Counted from the stretch's first letter, positions 17,556 through 27,577 are shown. The stretch: DNA of 64,000 bases from JACKAQ01 sp965227145 (GCA_965227145.1 OZ245730.1:3596001-3660000), one strand, 5' to 3'. Notes: generated by a model not told the origin, from the sequence alone. Made by a program: numbers and translations.

Positions 17556-18308
17556 TTACTCGTTACTCAGGCTTTCCATTACGTTTTCATCCATATCAAA
17601 ATTGGCGAAAACGTTTTGGACGTCATCGTTATCTTCCAACGAATCGAGCATTTTCAACATTTTTTCGGCATCTTTTCCTTCGATGGGCACATAGTTTTGG
17701 GGAACGCGGCTTGTTTCCGATTCCTTAATTGCGATGCCCTGCTCTTCCAGCGCTGTTCGAACAGCTTCCAAATCTTCAAACGCAGTGAAAATTTCGTAAG
17801 CCTCATCCTCAACTTTCAGATCCTCTGCGCCGGCTTCGATGGCAACCATCAACAGCTCTTCTTCTTCGTAATTTTCTTTTTCAACCCGGATCAATCCTTT
17901 GCGATCAAACATCCACCCCACACAGCCGGATTCTCCGAGATTTCCGCCATGTTTGGATAATATGTGCCGCACTTCGCCAACGGTGCGGTTTTTGTTGTCT
18001 GTCATACATTCGATAAACAATGCCACACCGCCGGGACCGTAACCTTCGTAATTGATTTCTTCATACACAACGCCGGGCATTTCGCCGGTACCTTTTTTGA
18101 CGGCGTTTTCGATGTTTTTGGCGGGCATATTGGCTTGTTTTGCGACCTGAATAGCTTGTCGCAATCGCGCGTTCATCACCGGATCGCCGCCACCGGAACG
18201 GGCAGCGACAGTAATTTCTTTGATCAATTTTGTAAAAACTTTACCTTTTTTGGCGTCCTGACGCTCTTTTCGAAACTTGATATTCGCCCATTTAGAATGG
18301 CCGGCCAT
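17556..18308 (-). CDS. yebC: YebC/PmpR family protein (TACO1-like)
   Basis: 250 residues. Starts MAGHSKWANIKFRKERQDAK, the family signature, and continues with ITVAARSGGGDPVMNARLR and NYEGYGPGGVALFIEC. Members act as transcription regulators or relieve ribosome stalling at proline stretches. A strong AGGAGG precedes the ATG. It heads the ruvC-ruvA-ruvB-queA run, a common association. Confidence 0.95.
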   Translation of the reverse strand: MAGHSKWANIKFRKERQDAKKGKVFTKLIKEITVAARSGGGDPVMNARLRQAIQVAKQANMPAKNIENAVKKGTGEMPGVVYEEINYEGYGPGGVALFIECMTDNKNRTVGEVRHILSKHGGNLGESGCVGWMFDRKGLIRVEKENYEEEELLMVAIEAGAEDLKVEDEAYEIFTAFEDLEAVRTALEEQGIAIKESETSRVPQNYVPIEGKDAEKMLKMLDSLEDNDDVQNVFANFDMDENVMESLSNE

Positions 18309-18422
18309 AAATCCTCCTGAAACACAAATAATTATAGTTCATATTCACATCCTGTAAACCGTACATAACCGCTGCAAACCCTGCGTTGTGCAGTGCAGAT
18401 GAATAAAAAAATCGGAATTATG

Positions 18423-18998
18423 CTAATTATCGCGAGGCAGCGCTTCCGGGGTTTCCGGCGCTGATAATTCCGGCAATACAGGAACAGTATTCACTTTGGT
18501 TTTAACAACAAATGATGTAGAAAATCCACGTTGTTTGATGCGTGTGTGCAGTTGTTCAGCTTCTTCGCGGGTGGGGCAATCGCCAACCCGGAGTTTGTAT
18601 AACGGTGAATCAAATTCGATGTAAACGGCGATACCATCATCCGCAAATTCGTATTCGGCCTCTTTTTTCTGCAACGTGGCTACTTCGATATCTTTGGTTG
18701 CGAAAATTTGAATCCGGAAACCATCCACCTGCCTGTTGGATACTTGCGGGTCGCGGTTATCGGTTTTGATTTGGTTGTTGTCAATCGTCGGGGTTGAAAT
18801 GCTGGCGGCTTCGGGAAAGGATAAATTATCATCGTTTAGCAGCACCGGATCAAACGATTCATCAATCGTTCCGGCAGTTGCCGGTTGGGTGGTTGTGCCA
18901 CTGTTGGCCGGTGGCATGGTGGAGCTGCAACCACTGCCGGCAATGCCGGCCAATATTCCCAGAAAAAACCCCAAAATCAGTTTTTTAGACATTTTCAT
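18423..18998 (-). CDS. SPOR-domain lipoprotein
   Basis: 191 residues. A type II signal peptide ends in IAGSGC (lipidated Cys24), then a Thr/Pro/Asn-rich linker. A SPOR-like domain follows at about 93-165 (FRIQIFATKDIEVATL, then YKLRVGDCPTREEAEQLHTRI). SPOR domains bind denuded glycan strands at division sites, so a cell-envelope role is inferred. The tail is proline-rich. It is monocistronic, 114 bp before yebC on the same strand. Confidence 0.8.
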   Translation of the reverse strand: MKMSKKLILGFFLGILAGIAGSGCSSTMPPANSGTTTQPATAGTIDESFDPVLLNDDNLSFPEAASISTPTIDNNQIKTDNRDPQVSNRQVDGFRIQIFATKDIEVATLQKKEAEYEFADDGIAVYIEFDSPLYKLRVGDCPTREEAEQLHTRIKQRGFSTSFVVKTKVNTVPVLPELSAPETPEALPRDN

Positions 18999-19309
18999 TA
19001 TTTTTTCCTGTTTTGTTTGTCCGGTGTTTTACCGAAATTTATCCCGGAATCTTAAAAAAATATTCAATTCCTGCGGCGGTTACGCCGATGATGCAAGCAT
19101 AATAATATAAAACAGATTTCAATCTATGTAAAAGGATTTTTGCATTCTCACAGTTTTTCGAACGAAGTATTTGATAGCACAATTCAGCATTCGCATACGA
19201 AAAGAATATACTGCACAGTTTAATGATACCTGTCACAATTCATTATGGAAAATGCCTTTTTTTACGTGCCTTGAAAACGGATATAACTTTTAAACAGGAG
19301 TGGAAATCG
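18999..19309. other. Divergent intergenic region
   Basis: About 310 AT-rich bases between the SPOR lipoprotein and the Ig-repeat lipoprotein, which are transcribed away from each other. It should hold both promoters; a TATACT hexamer near 19207 is a possible plus-strand -10, without a convincing -35. No gene, RNA or repeat was recognised. Confidence 0.4.
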
Positions 19310-20596
19310 ATGAAGCAACGCAGATGGAAATTTGCGCTATTTTTTTTATTGACCATTTTAATAGCCTTTATTGCCCCGGGATGTTTGGAGGAGTTGGACA
19401 ACGGCCCACCCGTAACCACCATTTTGAACCCGCAAAGTGGCACTGTAATTGACGGTGTTGTGCCAATTCTTGTTACTGCATCCGACGATAAATCTGTTAC
19501 CAAACTGCGCCTCTTTATCGATGGTACAGAAGTCCGTACTGTTGATGACGATGTGATTCGATACGAATGGGATACCACTCCCATTGCAGATAACCGGCAA
19601 CATTTCATCACCGCATATGCGATTGATGAAGATGACAACATCGGACCATCTGCCATTACATCTGTAACATTAACAGATCTTTCGCAGGATACGCTGCCGC
19701 AGGTTGTTACCATTCAGCATCCTGTAAACGCGCAAATTGTCACCGGTACCGTAAATGTTGCGGTCGGTATCAACCGGTCGATCAACAACCCGATTGACAG
19801 TGTGCAAATTTACATCGATGGCTCAAAAGTGCTGACGGATACCCAATTCCCGTATTTGTATCAATGGGATGTTGCTTCGCTGGTCGATGGCTCTGCTCAC
19901 ACCATTTTTGCGATTTCGTATGACCGGTTCGGATACAACATTTCGTCCAATGTTACATCGGTCATCGTCAATAGCGACAACTACGAACTGGATACGCCGG
20001 TTGCTTCAATGGAAAACCCGGTTGATCGCCAAACGGTTCGCGGATTGGTAAATCTGGTTGCACGAGTGGATAATCTGGTTGGCGCAAACGCGGTAGATAG
20101 CGTGGTATTTGTGGTTGACGGCTTCCGCATTGGCGCGGATACGGACAATACGGACAATGTGTTCACCCGTCAGTGGGATACTTCCACATTGCCGGATGCA
20201 TCCACACACACCATTTTTGCGGTGGTTTACGATACCGATCAATTCAACGTTTCCACCGATTTCATCACTGTCACGGTTGATTCGGACAACGGATCGGACG
20301 TTATTTCGCCAACGGTATCGATTATTTTCCCGGATCCGAATGCCCAGAATACTTTCTCGGTCAGCCAGATTCCTTCAATCCGGGTTGTCGCCGATGCTTT
20401 CGATGACACAAAAGTGGACAGCGTCCAGATTTTCATCGATGGCATCAAACAGATTACCGACACCGTTCCGCTGTATGAATATCAATGGAATTTCAGCGGA
20501 TACGCAACCGGAATTACGCACACCATTTACGTTCGCGCATTCGACCCGTCCGGCAATATGAGTGTTGCCCAAACGGCTGTCAGCCTGCTCCCGTAA
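19310..20596 (+). CDS. Lipoprotein with four tandem Ig-like repeats
   Basis: 429 residues from ATG 19310 (AGGAG upstream; the longer frame adds 29 residues that do not look coding). The type II signal peptide ends in IAPGC (Cys25). The rest is four repeats of about 95-105 residues. Each carries a V.SVQIYIDG-type strand, a Y.W.-type turn and a HTIFA..YD motif near the end, as in bacterial Ig-like (Big) domains of surface proteins. Likely an outer-membrane or surface-exposed binding protein; the ligand is unknown. It stands alone and is followed by a strong terminator. Confidence 0.85.
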   Translation: MKQRRWKFALFFLLTILIAFIAPGCLEELDNGPPVTTILNPQSGTVIDGVVPILVTASDDKSVTKLRLFIDGTEVRTVDDDVIRYEWDTTPIADNRQHFITAYAIDEDDNIGPSAITSVTLTDLSQDTLPQVVTIQHPVNAQIVTGTVNVAVGINRSINNPIDSVQIYIDGSKVLTDTQFPYLYQWDVASLVDGSAHTIFAISYDRFGYNISSNVTSVIVNSDNYELDTPVASMENPVDRQTVRGLVNLVARVDNLVGANAVDSVVFVVDGFRIGADTDNTDNVFTRQWDTSTLPDASTHTIFAVVYDTDQFNVSTDFITVTVDSDNGSDVISPTVSIIFPDPNAQNTFSVSQIPSIRVVADAFDDTKVDSVQIFIDGIKQITDTVPLYEYQWNFSGYATGITHTIYVRAFDPSGNMSVAQTAVSLLP

Positions 20597-20622
20597 ATTA
20601 TTTATGACTGAATTTTTCTATC

Positions 20623-20655
20623 AAAAAGCCCTCCGTAAAAAGAGGGCTTTTTTTG
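20623..20655 (+). terminator. Rho-independent terminator after Ig-repeat lipoprotein
   Basis: Stem aaaaagccctc (20623-20633) pairs with gagggcttttt (20642-20652), 8-base loop, followed by a T run. It lies 27 bases after the stop codon. Confidence 0.9.
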
Positions 20656-20779
20656 TGTTTAAAAAATCACCTGCCAAATATAGTCCGCCATTTAGCAATT
20701 CATTTTTATTAACGATTACCGCACGTTAAATTTGATCTTGAAAAATTCGCCCGATTTTGGGGAAAGGAAATATCACCCT

Positions 20780-22183
20780 GTGGAACAGATCAGCGTTTTT
20801 GACATGATCAAAATTGGCATCGGCCCATCCAGTTCGCACACAATGGGACCGTGGAAAGCCGCGCAATTAAGCCTTTCGGAACTCCGTGCTGCCAAATTAT
20901 TGGATAAAGTTGTTCGGATCACCATCGAGTTTTTTGGCTCATTAGCCAAAACCGGTCCCGGTCACGGCACCAACATGGCTGCGGTTTTGGGATTGAGCGG
21001 CGAAGATTATCTGACCACCGAGACATCAACAGTCCGGGAACGATTCCGCGCCATTCGCGATAGCGGCAAGCTCAACCTCGCCGGAAAAAATCTGGTGCCG
21101 TTTGAGCTGATTATTCATCCCGATCCCCTCCCCTTTCACCCGAACGGCATGCGACTAACCTTCCATTTTTCGGATAGCAAACCGTTCCGCGAAACCTGGT
21201 TTTCAATCGGCGGCGGATTTGTCATCAAAGAAGGCGAAGCGATTATCGATGAGCGCCCGCCGTTGCCGTATCCGATCAACCGGGCGGCGGATTTGCTGTA
21301 TCATTGTCTCGAAAATCAATTATCGATCAGTGAAATCGTCTGGAAAAATGAGATCGCCTGGCGAACACCCGGCGAAGTTGCGGCAAAGCTGGACGACATT
21401 TGGGATACGATCAAAGCCTGCGTTTACCGCGGTTGCCACACCGAGGGCGAATTGCCCGGCGGACTGAATGTGAAACGCCGCGCCGCCGGAATGAACTGCA
21501 AATTATTGGGCGAAATTCAGCCGCAAAACCGGCAGGAATGGCTGGCTGCGCTAAAAATAATTCATCCGTCGTTTCAGACAATTTTGAAATGGGTGAGCTG
21601 TTTTGCGCTGTCCGCAAATGAGGAAAATGCAGCGTTTGGGCGGATTGTGACGGCGCCAACCAACGGCGCATCCGGGGTGATTCCGGCGGTGCTGTTTTAC
21701 TATCGCTATTTCTGCGATGACGCAACCGATGAAGCTGTCCGCAAATTTTTATTGGTTGCCGGTGAGCTTGGCAGCATTTTCAAAAAGGGCGCGACTATCT
21801 CTGCGGCGCTGGGTGGCTGCCAGGCGGAAATCGGCGTATCTTCTGCAATGGCGGCAGGTGCACTCACTGAGTGCCTCGGCGGCAGCGTTGAGCAAGTGTT
21901 GATGGCTGCGGAAATTGCGATGGAGCATCACCTCGGGCTCACCTGCGATCCCATCGGCGGATTGGTGCAAATTCCCTGCATCGAACGCAACAGCATGGGC
22001 GCAATTAAAGCGATCACCGCTGCCAACATCGCATTGGACAGCGACCCCGCAGCCGCAAAAGTATCACTGGATGCGGTCATCCAATCCATGTGGGAAACCG
22101 CCCAAAACATGAACAGCCGCTACAAAGAAACATCCGAAGGCGGGTTGGCATTGCAAATCCCGGTCAATATTATCGAATGCTGA
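20780..22183 (+). CDS. sdaA: L-serine ammonia-lyase (iron-sulfur type, single chain)
   Basis: About 467 residues from GTG 20780, giving MEQISVFDMIKIGIGPSSSHT, which matches the usual family N-terminus; a TTG 16 codons upstream would also keep frame. It deaminates L-serine to pyruvate using a [4Fe-4S] cluster. The N-terminal beta domain has IGIGPSSSHTMGPW and the alpha domain has TAPTNGASGVIPAVL. The three cluster cysteines are in LGGCQAEIG, LTCDPIGG and IPCIERNSMGA. Alpha and beta parts are fused, as in E. coli SdaA. Confidence 0.92.
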   Translation: MEQISVFDMIKIGIGPSSSHTMGPWKAAQLSLSELRAAKLLDKVVRITIEFFGSLAKTGPGHGTNMAAVLGLSGEDYLTTETSTVRERFRAIRDSGKLNLAGKNLVPFELIIHPDPLPFHPNGMRLTFHFSDSKPFRETWFSIGGGFVIKEGEAIIDERPPLPYPINRAADLLYHCLENQLSISEIVWKNEIAWRTPGEVAAKLDDIWDTIKACVYRGCHTEGELPGGLNVKRRAAGMNCKLLGEIQPQNRQEWLAALKIIHPSFQTILKWVSCFALSANEENAAFGRIVTAPTNGASGVIPAVLFYYRYFCDDATDEAVRKFLLVAGELGSIFKKGATISAALGGCQAEIGVSSAMAAGALTECLGGSVEQVLMAAEIAMEHHLGLTCDPIGGLVQIPCIERNSMGAIKAITAANIALDSDPAAAKVSLDAVIQSMWETAQNMNSRYKETSEGGLALQIPVNIIEC

Positions 22184-22232
22184 TTAGATTGTATTTTTTA
22201 TCCATTATCCTTAAACCTTTATCCTTTAGCAT

Positions 22233-22829
22233 ATGGCAAATATTTTTGAATTCAACGGATATCGCCCGGTGGTGCATGAAAGCGCATTTGTGCATCCGAA
22301 CGCAACCGTAACCGGCAATGTGATTATCGGGCAAGATGTGTATGTCGGACCCGGCGCAGCTATTCGCGGCGATTGGGGCGAAATCATTATCGAGGACGGT
22401 TGCAATGTGCAGGAAAATTGCACCATCCACATGTTCCCGGGGGTCACTGTGCGATTGGAAACAGCGGCGCACATCGGTCACGGGGCAATTATTCACGGTG
22501 CAACAATCGGCAGAAATTCGTTGGTGGGCATGAATGCGGTGGTGATGGATAACGTGGTTATCGGCGCGGAATGTATCATCGGGGCACTTTGTTTCGTGCC
22601 GGAAGGGATGGCAATTCCCGACCGAAAAATTGTGGTGGGCAATCCGGCAAAAATCGTAAAAGATGTTACCGATGAAATGGCGGCGTGGAAAACTGCCGGC
22701 ACACAATTGTATCAGCAATTGCCCGGTCAGCTTCGTGACACATTAAAACCCTGCGAACCGCTACGAGAAGTGCCCAAAAACCGGCCGCCGATGAAACGGG
22801 ATTATTTTCCGTGGAAAAAAGGTCGCTAA
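22233..22829 (+). CDS. PaaY/CaiE-like gamma-carbonic anhydrase family protein
   Basis: 198 residues, left-handed beta-helix made of hexapeptide repeats (GNVIIGQDVYVGPGAAIRGDWG, split here by loops). The zinc-binding pattern of gamma-carbonic anhydrases is present: HMFPG, HIGHGAIIHG. Length and the C-terminal helix (KRDYFPWKK) fit the PaaY/CaiE branch, where some members are thioesterases or carbonic anhydrases. No phenylacetate or carnitine genes are nearby. It follows sdaA by 49 bp and ends 4 bp from the convergent BASS gene. Confidence 0.8.
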   Translation: MANIFEFNGYRPVVHESAFVHPNATVTGNVIIGQDVYVGPGAAIRGDWGEIIIEDGCNVQENCTIHMFPGVTVRLETAAHIGHGAIIHGATIGRNSLVGMNAVVMDNVVIGAECIIGALCFVPEGMAIPDRKIVVGNPAKIVKDVTDEMAAWKTAGTQLYQQLPGQLRDTLKPCEPLREVPKNRPPMKRDYFPWKKGR

Positions 22830-22833
22830 TAAA

Positions 22834-23736
22834 TCAGGTTGTCGATTTCCGGCGTGACCAGAAAATGGCCAGCGTCATGCCGCTGAAAATGTGCCAGATG
22901 CCCCACCACGCTGCAATGAGCGCCATCCCGCCCAATCCGCTAAAAAAATCGAAAATGAGCAGCAAACCCAGCCCGGAATTCTGGATACCGGTTTCGATAG
23001 CCACCGCCCGCCGATCTGCTTCCGGCAACCGGAGCAACCGCGCTCCCGTGTAACCGATGGAGATCGCCAACGCGTTATGCAGGAAAACCGCCAGCACCAC
23101 TAAACCAATGTAATTCATGAAATTATCCAGATTCGCTAACAACGCTCCGGTGATAAAAATGCCGAAAAACGCCATCGAAAAATAGCGGAGCGGTTTTTTG
23201 GCGCGTTCCGCCCATTGCGGGAAATGGTGCGAAATGAGCAAACCGACGGTCATCGGTAATCCGAGCAACAGAAAAACCGTGCCCATCAAATCCAGTGGGC
23301 TGAGTGCAACTTCTTTCAGAATCGCGGCGGTCGGTTCGTATTGCGATGCCCAAAATGCAAAATTCAGCGGCGTCATCACCACGGCTGCCAGCGTGGATGT
23401 TGCAGACATCGCCACCGATAGCGCCGTATTTCCTTTGGCAAAATGAGTGATGAAATTGGAAATATTTCCTCCCGGACATGCGGCAACCAACAACATTCCC
23501 AACGCAATGGAGGGATGCGGCGCCATCAGCCGAACCAGCAAATATGTAACCGCCGGTAAGAGCAAAAATTGCCCAGTCATGCCAACCAGCATGGAACGCG
23601 GCAGCGAAATGATTGTGCGAAAATCGCTGAGCCGCATATCAATGGCAACACCAAACATCACGATGCCCAAAATAATGTTCAGCGCCAGCAAGCTTCCGGG
23701 ATCAAAATTGAGTTGAATCGCGTCTATATCTAACAT
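22834..23736 (-). CDS. Bile acid:sodium symporter (BASS) family transporter
   Basis: 300 residues with about nine hydrophobic segments. Conserved motifs include MFGVAIDMRLSDF in the first pair of helices, AACPGGNISNFITHFAKGN in the crossover region, and the C-terminal ETGIQNSGLGLLLIF. Members carry sodium with bile acids, pyruvate, pantothenate or other organic anions; the substrate here cannot be inferred. It reads divergently from tal-pgi. Confidence 0.88.
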   Translation of the reverse strand: MLDIDAIQLNFDPGSLLALNIILGIVMFGVAIDMRLSDFRTIISLPRSMLVGMTGQFLLLPAVTYLLVRLMAPHPSIALGMLLVAACPGGNISNFITHFAKGNTALSVAMSATSTLAAVVMTPLNFAFWASQYEPTAAILKEVALSPLDLMGTVFLLLGLPMTVGLLISHHFPQWAERAKKPLRYFSMAFFGIFITGALLANLDNFMNYIGLVVLAVFLHNALAISIGYTGARLLRLPEADRRAVAIETGIQNSGLGLLLIFDFFSGLGGMALIAAWWGIWHIFSGMTLAIFWSRRKSTT

Positions 23737-23846
23737 TCGCAGCGGGTATCCTGTGTTCTGTTGTTCGTTTGCGTGAGAAAATACCGGAATTATCTGTAAT
23801 TCGCAACTGCAGGGTCGATCATATTAAAATTACGAAAAATTCAACA

Positions 23847-23863
23847 TTGGCATGGTGTCTGCA
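23847..23863 (+). promoter_or_regulatory. Candidate sigma-54 promoter upstream of tal-pgi
   Basis: TTGGCATGGTGTCTGCA has the GG-N10-GC core (GG at 23849-23850, GC at 23861-23862) with TGGCATG against the -24 consensus TGGCACG and CTGCA against TTGCA at -12. It is 124 bp upstream of the chosen tal-pgi start. Confidence 0.45.
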
Positions 23864-23986
23864 TCAATTTCTAAACAATGAAAATAAAAATTGATTTTGC
23901 TTTGGCAGCGTTGTACCGCTAATTTTTTAGCCTTAAATTTGATCAACTAAGCAATGAAACCTGAGTTTACACATCCGGGAGTATTT

Positions 23987-26806
23987 ATGTCCAAATTAAA
24001 GCAGTTAGCCAATCATGGACAATCCATTTGGCTGGATTTTATTCGCCGTTCATATTTAACCGCCGGTGAGCTGAAACAATTGGTTTCGGAGGGATTGGGC
24101 GGTGTCACCTCGAATCCCACCATTTTCGAAAAAGCTATTGCCGGCAGTTCCGATTACGATACTGCAATGCAATCGCTCATCGAAAAAAATTGCACCGTTC
24201 AGGAAATTTATGAATCGTTGGCGATCGAAGATATTGCCATGGCTGCAAAGGACTTACGCCCGGTTTACGACGCAACGGATGCCAAAGACGGTTTCGTCAG
24301 TCTCGAAGTTGATCCCACTTTGGCAAACGATACGCAGCAAACCATCGAAGAAGCCAAACGCCTCTATCAAGCGGTCAATCACCCGAATGTGATGATCAAA
24401 GTGCCGGCAACATCAGCCGGAATTCCGGCAATCGCCGAGCTGATCGGCGTTGGCATTAACATTAATGTTACCCTCATTTTCAGCCTGAGCAATTATTTGC
24501 AAGTTGCCAATGCCTATCTGGATGGATTGGAAATTCTCGCCAAAAATGGACCGAAAGTGCCGGGCGGGCATCCGGTGAACCGGGTGGCTTCGGTGGCTTC
24601 ATTTTTTGTCAGCCGGGTGGATACGGCGGTTGACAATCAGTTAAAAGAAATCGACAACAGCGATCTGGCGGGCAAAATTGCCATCACCAACGCCAAAGTC
24701 GCCTATAAAATGTTTGGTGAAATTTTTAGCGGTTCCCGATGGGATGCGCTCGAAAAACGGGGTGCCCGCGTTCAGCGGCCGCTGTGGGCCAGCACCGGCA
24801 CCAAAAATCCCGGCTATCCGGATACGATGTATGTGGATTCGCTCATCGGCGCGGATACCGTCAATACGCTCCCCCCGGCAACGATGGACGCATTCAAAGA
24901 TCACGGGGTTGTTGCCACAACCATTACAGAAAATGTGGCTGAAGCCGAGCGCCAACTTGTGCAATTGGGCGATTTGGGAATCAATATCGATGAAATCACC
25001 CGAAAATTACAGGATGAGGGTGTTGTCGCGTTTGCCAAATCTTTTGAATCGCTGATGAACAGCATTACCGACAAACGCCAGCGAATGATGTCTGACCAAA
25101 AACGGTTTGGCGCATCGCTCGGCAAATATGAAAATACCGTCAACCGGGCATTGCAGCAATTCCAAAAACAGAAAATCGCCAGCCGTTTGTGGCAAAAAGA
25201 CCACACCATCTGGAAAGATGAACCCACCGAAATTACCAATCGTTTGGGCTGGCTGAGCAGCGCGGACGTTTCGCTGGAAGCTGCCGGCGAGATCGAATCT
25301 TTTGTCGATCAGCTTCGCGATGAAGGCTTTACCCACGCCCTGCTGTTGGGAATGGGCGGCTCCAGCCTGGCGCCGGAAGTGTTCCGGAAAACATTTGGGG
25401 TGCGGGAAGGGTATCTCGATTTATCCGTTTTGGACAGCACAGATCCCGCCGCAGTGCTGGACGCGTTCGCCAACAGCAATCCGGCAAACACCATTTACAT
25501 TGTTTCCACCAAATCCGGCGGCACCGTGGAAACCCTCTCGTTTATGAAATTTTTCTACAATAAATGTCTGGAATTATTGGGCGAGAAAAAGGTTGGCGAG
25601 CATTTTGTTGCCATTACCGATCCCGGTAGCGGATTGGAGGAAATGGCAAAATCGCTGAGTTTCCGCAAAATTTTCCTCAACGATCCGGACATCGGCGGAC
25701 GCTATTCCGCACTCTCGTTTTTCGGAATCGTACCGGCGGCGGTCATCGGAATGAACATTCGCCAATTGCTGGAACGTGCCGAAATTGCGGTAGATATGAG
25801 CAAACACGAAAGCAATCTTGCGGATAACGAGCCACTGATTCTCGGCACAATGATGGGTGAACTCGCTAAAAACGGCCGCGACAAATTGACACTCGTAACC
25901 GCACCGGAAATCAGCGCGTTTGGCGCATGGCTGGAACAACTGATCGCCGAAAGCACCGGAAAAGAGGGACTCGGTATTTTGCCGGTTGACGGCGAAGCCC
26001 TGCTCGCGCCAAAGTTTTACGGAAACGACCGCGTTTTTGTCTATCTCAGCCTCAAATCCGATCCCAAAACGACAGCGGCTTTGGACAAACTTGCGAATGC
26101 CGGACACCCGATTGTGCGCATCACGTTACGCGATATTTACGATCTCGGCACCGAATTTTTCCGGTGGGAAATCGCCACGGCAATCAGCGGCGTTTCGCTG
26201 AAAATCAACCCGTTTGATCAGCCGAATGTGGAATCCGCCAAAATTTCCGCCCGCGCAATGCTCGAAGCTTACAAAAAAGAAGGCAAATTACCCGACGAAA
26301 CCCCGGCAATCAGCACCGAAAAAATGGCGCTTTTTGGAAAAATAGGCGGCAAAACGCCGGGCGAAGCGCTGTCTGAATTTCTGAAACATCTGCCGGATGG
26401 GAATGGCGACCTGATGCCGCGTGGCTATATTTCCATTCAGGCTTACGTAAAAATGGACCCGGCAACTGATGAAGCGCTTCAGAAATTCCGCACGGTGTTA
26501 CAAAAACGCTATCACACCGCAACCACAATCGGTTACGGTCCGCGATTTTTACACTCCACCGGACAGTTGCACAAAGGCGATGCCGGGAATGGATTGTTTA
26601 TTCAAATAACTGATGAAATATTGGAAGATGCCGCAATTCCCGATCAGCCCGGAATGGATTTTTCCGCGGTCTCCTTTGGCGTTTTGAAACAATCGCAGGC
26701 GCTCGGTGACCGGAAAGCATTGGAAGATGCCGGTCGCGAAGTGATCCGGATTCACGCCAAAAACGTAATTGCAGCGATCAACGAATTGACGGAAAATCTC
26801 GCATGA
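23987..26806 (+). CDS. Bifunctional transaldolase/glucose-6-phosphate isomerase
   Basis: 939 residues from ATG 23987, which has GGGAG upstream; an in-frame ATG 11 codons earlier has no good site. The N-terminal part is a TalB-like transaldolase: LGGVTSNPTIFEKA, and MIKVPAT with the Schiff-base lysine (about residue 138). The second part, from about 400, is a phosphoglucose isomerase with MGGSSLAPEVF, STKSGGTVETLSF and the ALSFFGIVPAA loop. It links the non-oxidative pentose phosphate pathway to glycolysis. Such fusions occur in scattered bacterial groups. The stop overlaps rpiA as ATGA. Confidence 0.95.
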   Translation: MSKLKQLANHGQSIWLDFIRRSYLTAGELKQLVSEGLGGVTSNPTIFEKAIAGSSDYDTAMQSLIEKNCTVQEIYESLAIEDIAMAAKDLRPVYDATDAKDGFVSLEVDPTLANDTQQTIEEAKRLYQAVNHPNVMIKVPATSAGIPAIAELIGVGININVTLIFSLSNYLQVANAYLDGLEILAKNGPKVPGGHPVNRVASVASFFVSRVDTAVDNQLKEIDNSDLAGKIAITNAKVAYKMFGEIFSGSRWDALEKRGARVQRPLWASTGTKNPGYPDTMYVDSLIGADTVNTLPPATMDAFKDHGVVATTITENVAEAERQLVQLGDLGINIDEITRKLQDEGVVAFAKSFESLMNSITDKRQRMMSDQKRFGASLGKYENTVNRALQQFQKQKIASRLWQKDHTIWKDEPTEITNRLGWLSSADVSLEAAGEIESFVDQLRDEGFTHALLLGMGGSSLAPEVFRKTFGVREGYLDLSVLDSTDPAAVLDAFANSNPANTIYIVSTKSGGTVETLSFMKFFYNKCLELLGEKKVGEHFVAITDPGSGLEEMAKSLSFRKIFLNDPDIGGRYSALSFFGIVPAAVIGMNIRQLLERAEIAVDMSKHESNLADNEPLILGTMMGELAKNGRDKLTLVTAPEISAFGAWLEQLIAESTGKEGLGILPVDGEALLAPKFYGNDRVFVYLSLKSDPKTTAALDKLANAGHPIVRITLRDIYDLGTEFFRWEIATAISGVSLKINPFDQPNVESAKISARAMLEAYKKEGKLPDETPAISTEKMALFGKIGGKTPGEALSEFLKHLPDGNGDLMPRGYISIQAYVKMDPATDEALQKFRTVLQKRYHTATTIGYGPRFLHSTGQLHKGDAGNGLFIQITDEILEDAAIPDQPGMDFSAVSFGVLKQSQALGDRKALEDAGREVIRIHAKNVIAAINELTENLA

Positions 26807-27546
26807 CAGCGCAGGAAAAGCTGAAACAACAGGCTGCCCACGCCGCCGTTGAGTGGATCGAAAACGGGATGATTGTCGGGCTCGGTACCGGCAGCACCGT
26901 TCGGTTTGCGTTGGAAAAAATCGCTGAAAAAATCCGAACCGGTGAATTGCAACAAATCGCAGGCATTCCGAGTTCCGAGCAAACGGAATTGCGCTCCCGC
27001 GAACTTGGCATTCCGCTGACCGATTTTGCTGCACATGCGGTGATCGATGTAACCATCGACGGTGCGGACGAAGTTGATCCGCAGCTCAACCTCATCAAAG
27101 GTGGTGGCGGTGCGCTGCTCCGCGAAAAAGTGCTCGCCCAGGCTTCCCGTAAAAATGTGATTATCGTGGATGAAAGCAAGCTATCGCCGGCGCTCGGGTG
27201 CAAATGGGCGGTGCCTATCGAGGTTGTTCCGTTTGCGGTGGATGCGGTTTCCAATTTCCTGAAATCGATCGGCGGGACAGTCGTGTTGCGCCAAAAACCC
27301 GACGGAACCACGATTTTCACCGATCAGCACAACTGCATCCTCGACACCGATTTTGGCGAAATTGCCCAACCCAACGAACTGGCTGCGCAACTGAACAACT
27401 GTGCCGGAATTGTTGAACACGGTTTGTTTCTCGATCTGACCAGCGCGGTTATCGTTGCCGGTTCCGCCGGAATCCGCACCATTCTCCGGCAAAACGCGCC
27501 GGAATCATCACCCAAAATATTCGGAAATCAGCCCAAAATTGCATAA
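26803..27546 (+). CDS. rpiA: Ribose-5-phosphate isomerase A
   Basis: 247 residues. Interconverts ribose 5-phosphate and ribulose 5-phosphate. Motifs are GLGTGSTVRFALE (phosphate loop), TIDGADEVDPQLNLIKGGGGALLREK (active site) and DESKLSPALG. The ATGA overlap with the tal-pgi gene indicates translational coupling, giving a two-gene sugar-phosphate operon. Confidence 0.97.
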   Translation: MTAQEKLKQQAAHAAVEWIENGMIVGLGTGSTVRFALEKIAEKIRTGELQQIAGIPSSEQTELRSRELGIPLTDFAAHAVIDVTIDGADEVDPQLNLIKGGGGALLREKVLAQASRKNVIIVDESKLSPALGCKWAVPIEVVPFAVDAVSNFLKSIGGTVVLRQKPDGTTIFTDQHNCILDTDFGEIAQPNELAAQLNNCAGIVEHGLFLDLTSAVIVAGSAGIRTILRQNAPESSPKIFGNQPKIA

Positions 27547-27577
27547 ACAAAGGCGGTCAAATTGACCGCCTTTGTTG
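27547..27577. terminator. Bidirectional terminator between rpiA and the convergent lipoprotein
   Basis: acaaaggcggtcaa (27547-27560) is the inverse complement of ttgaccgcctttgt (27562-27575), a near-perfect hairpin starting right after the rpiA stop. The T tract is weak (tttgttgtg on plus, tttgttt on minus), so it may act in both directions. Confidence 0.75.
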
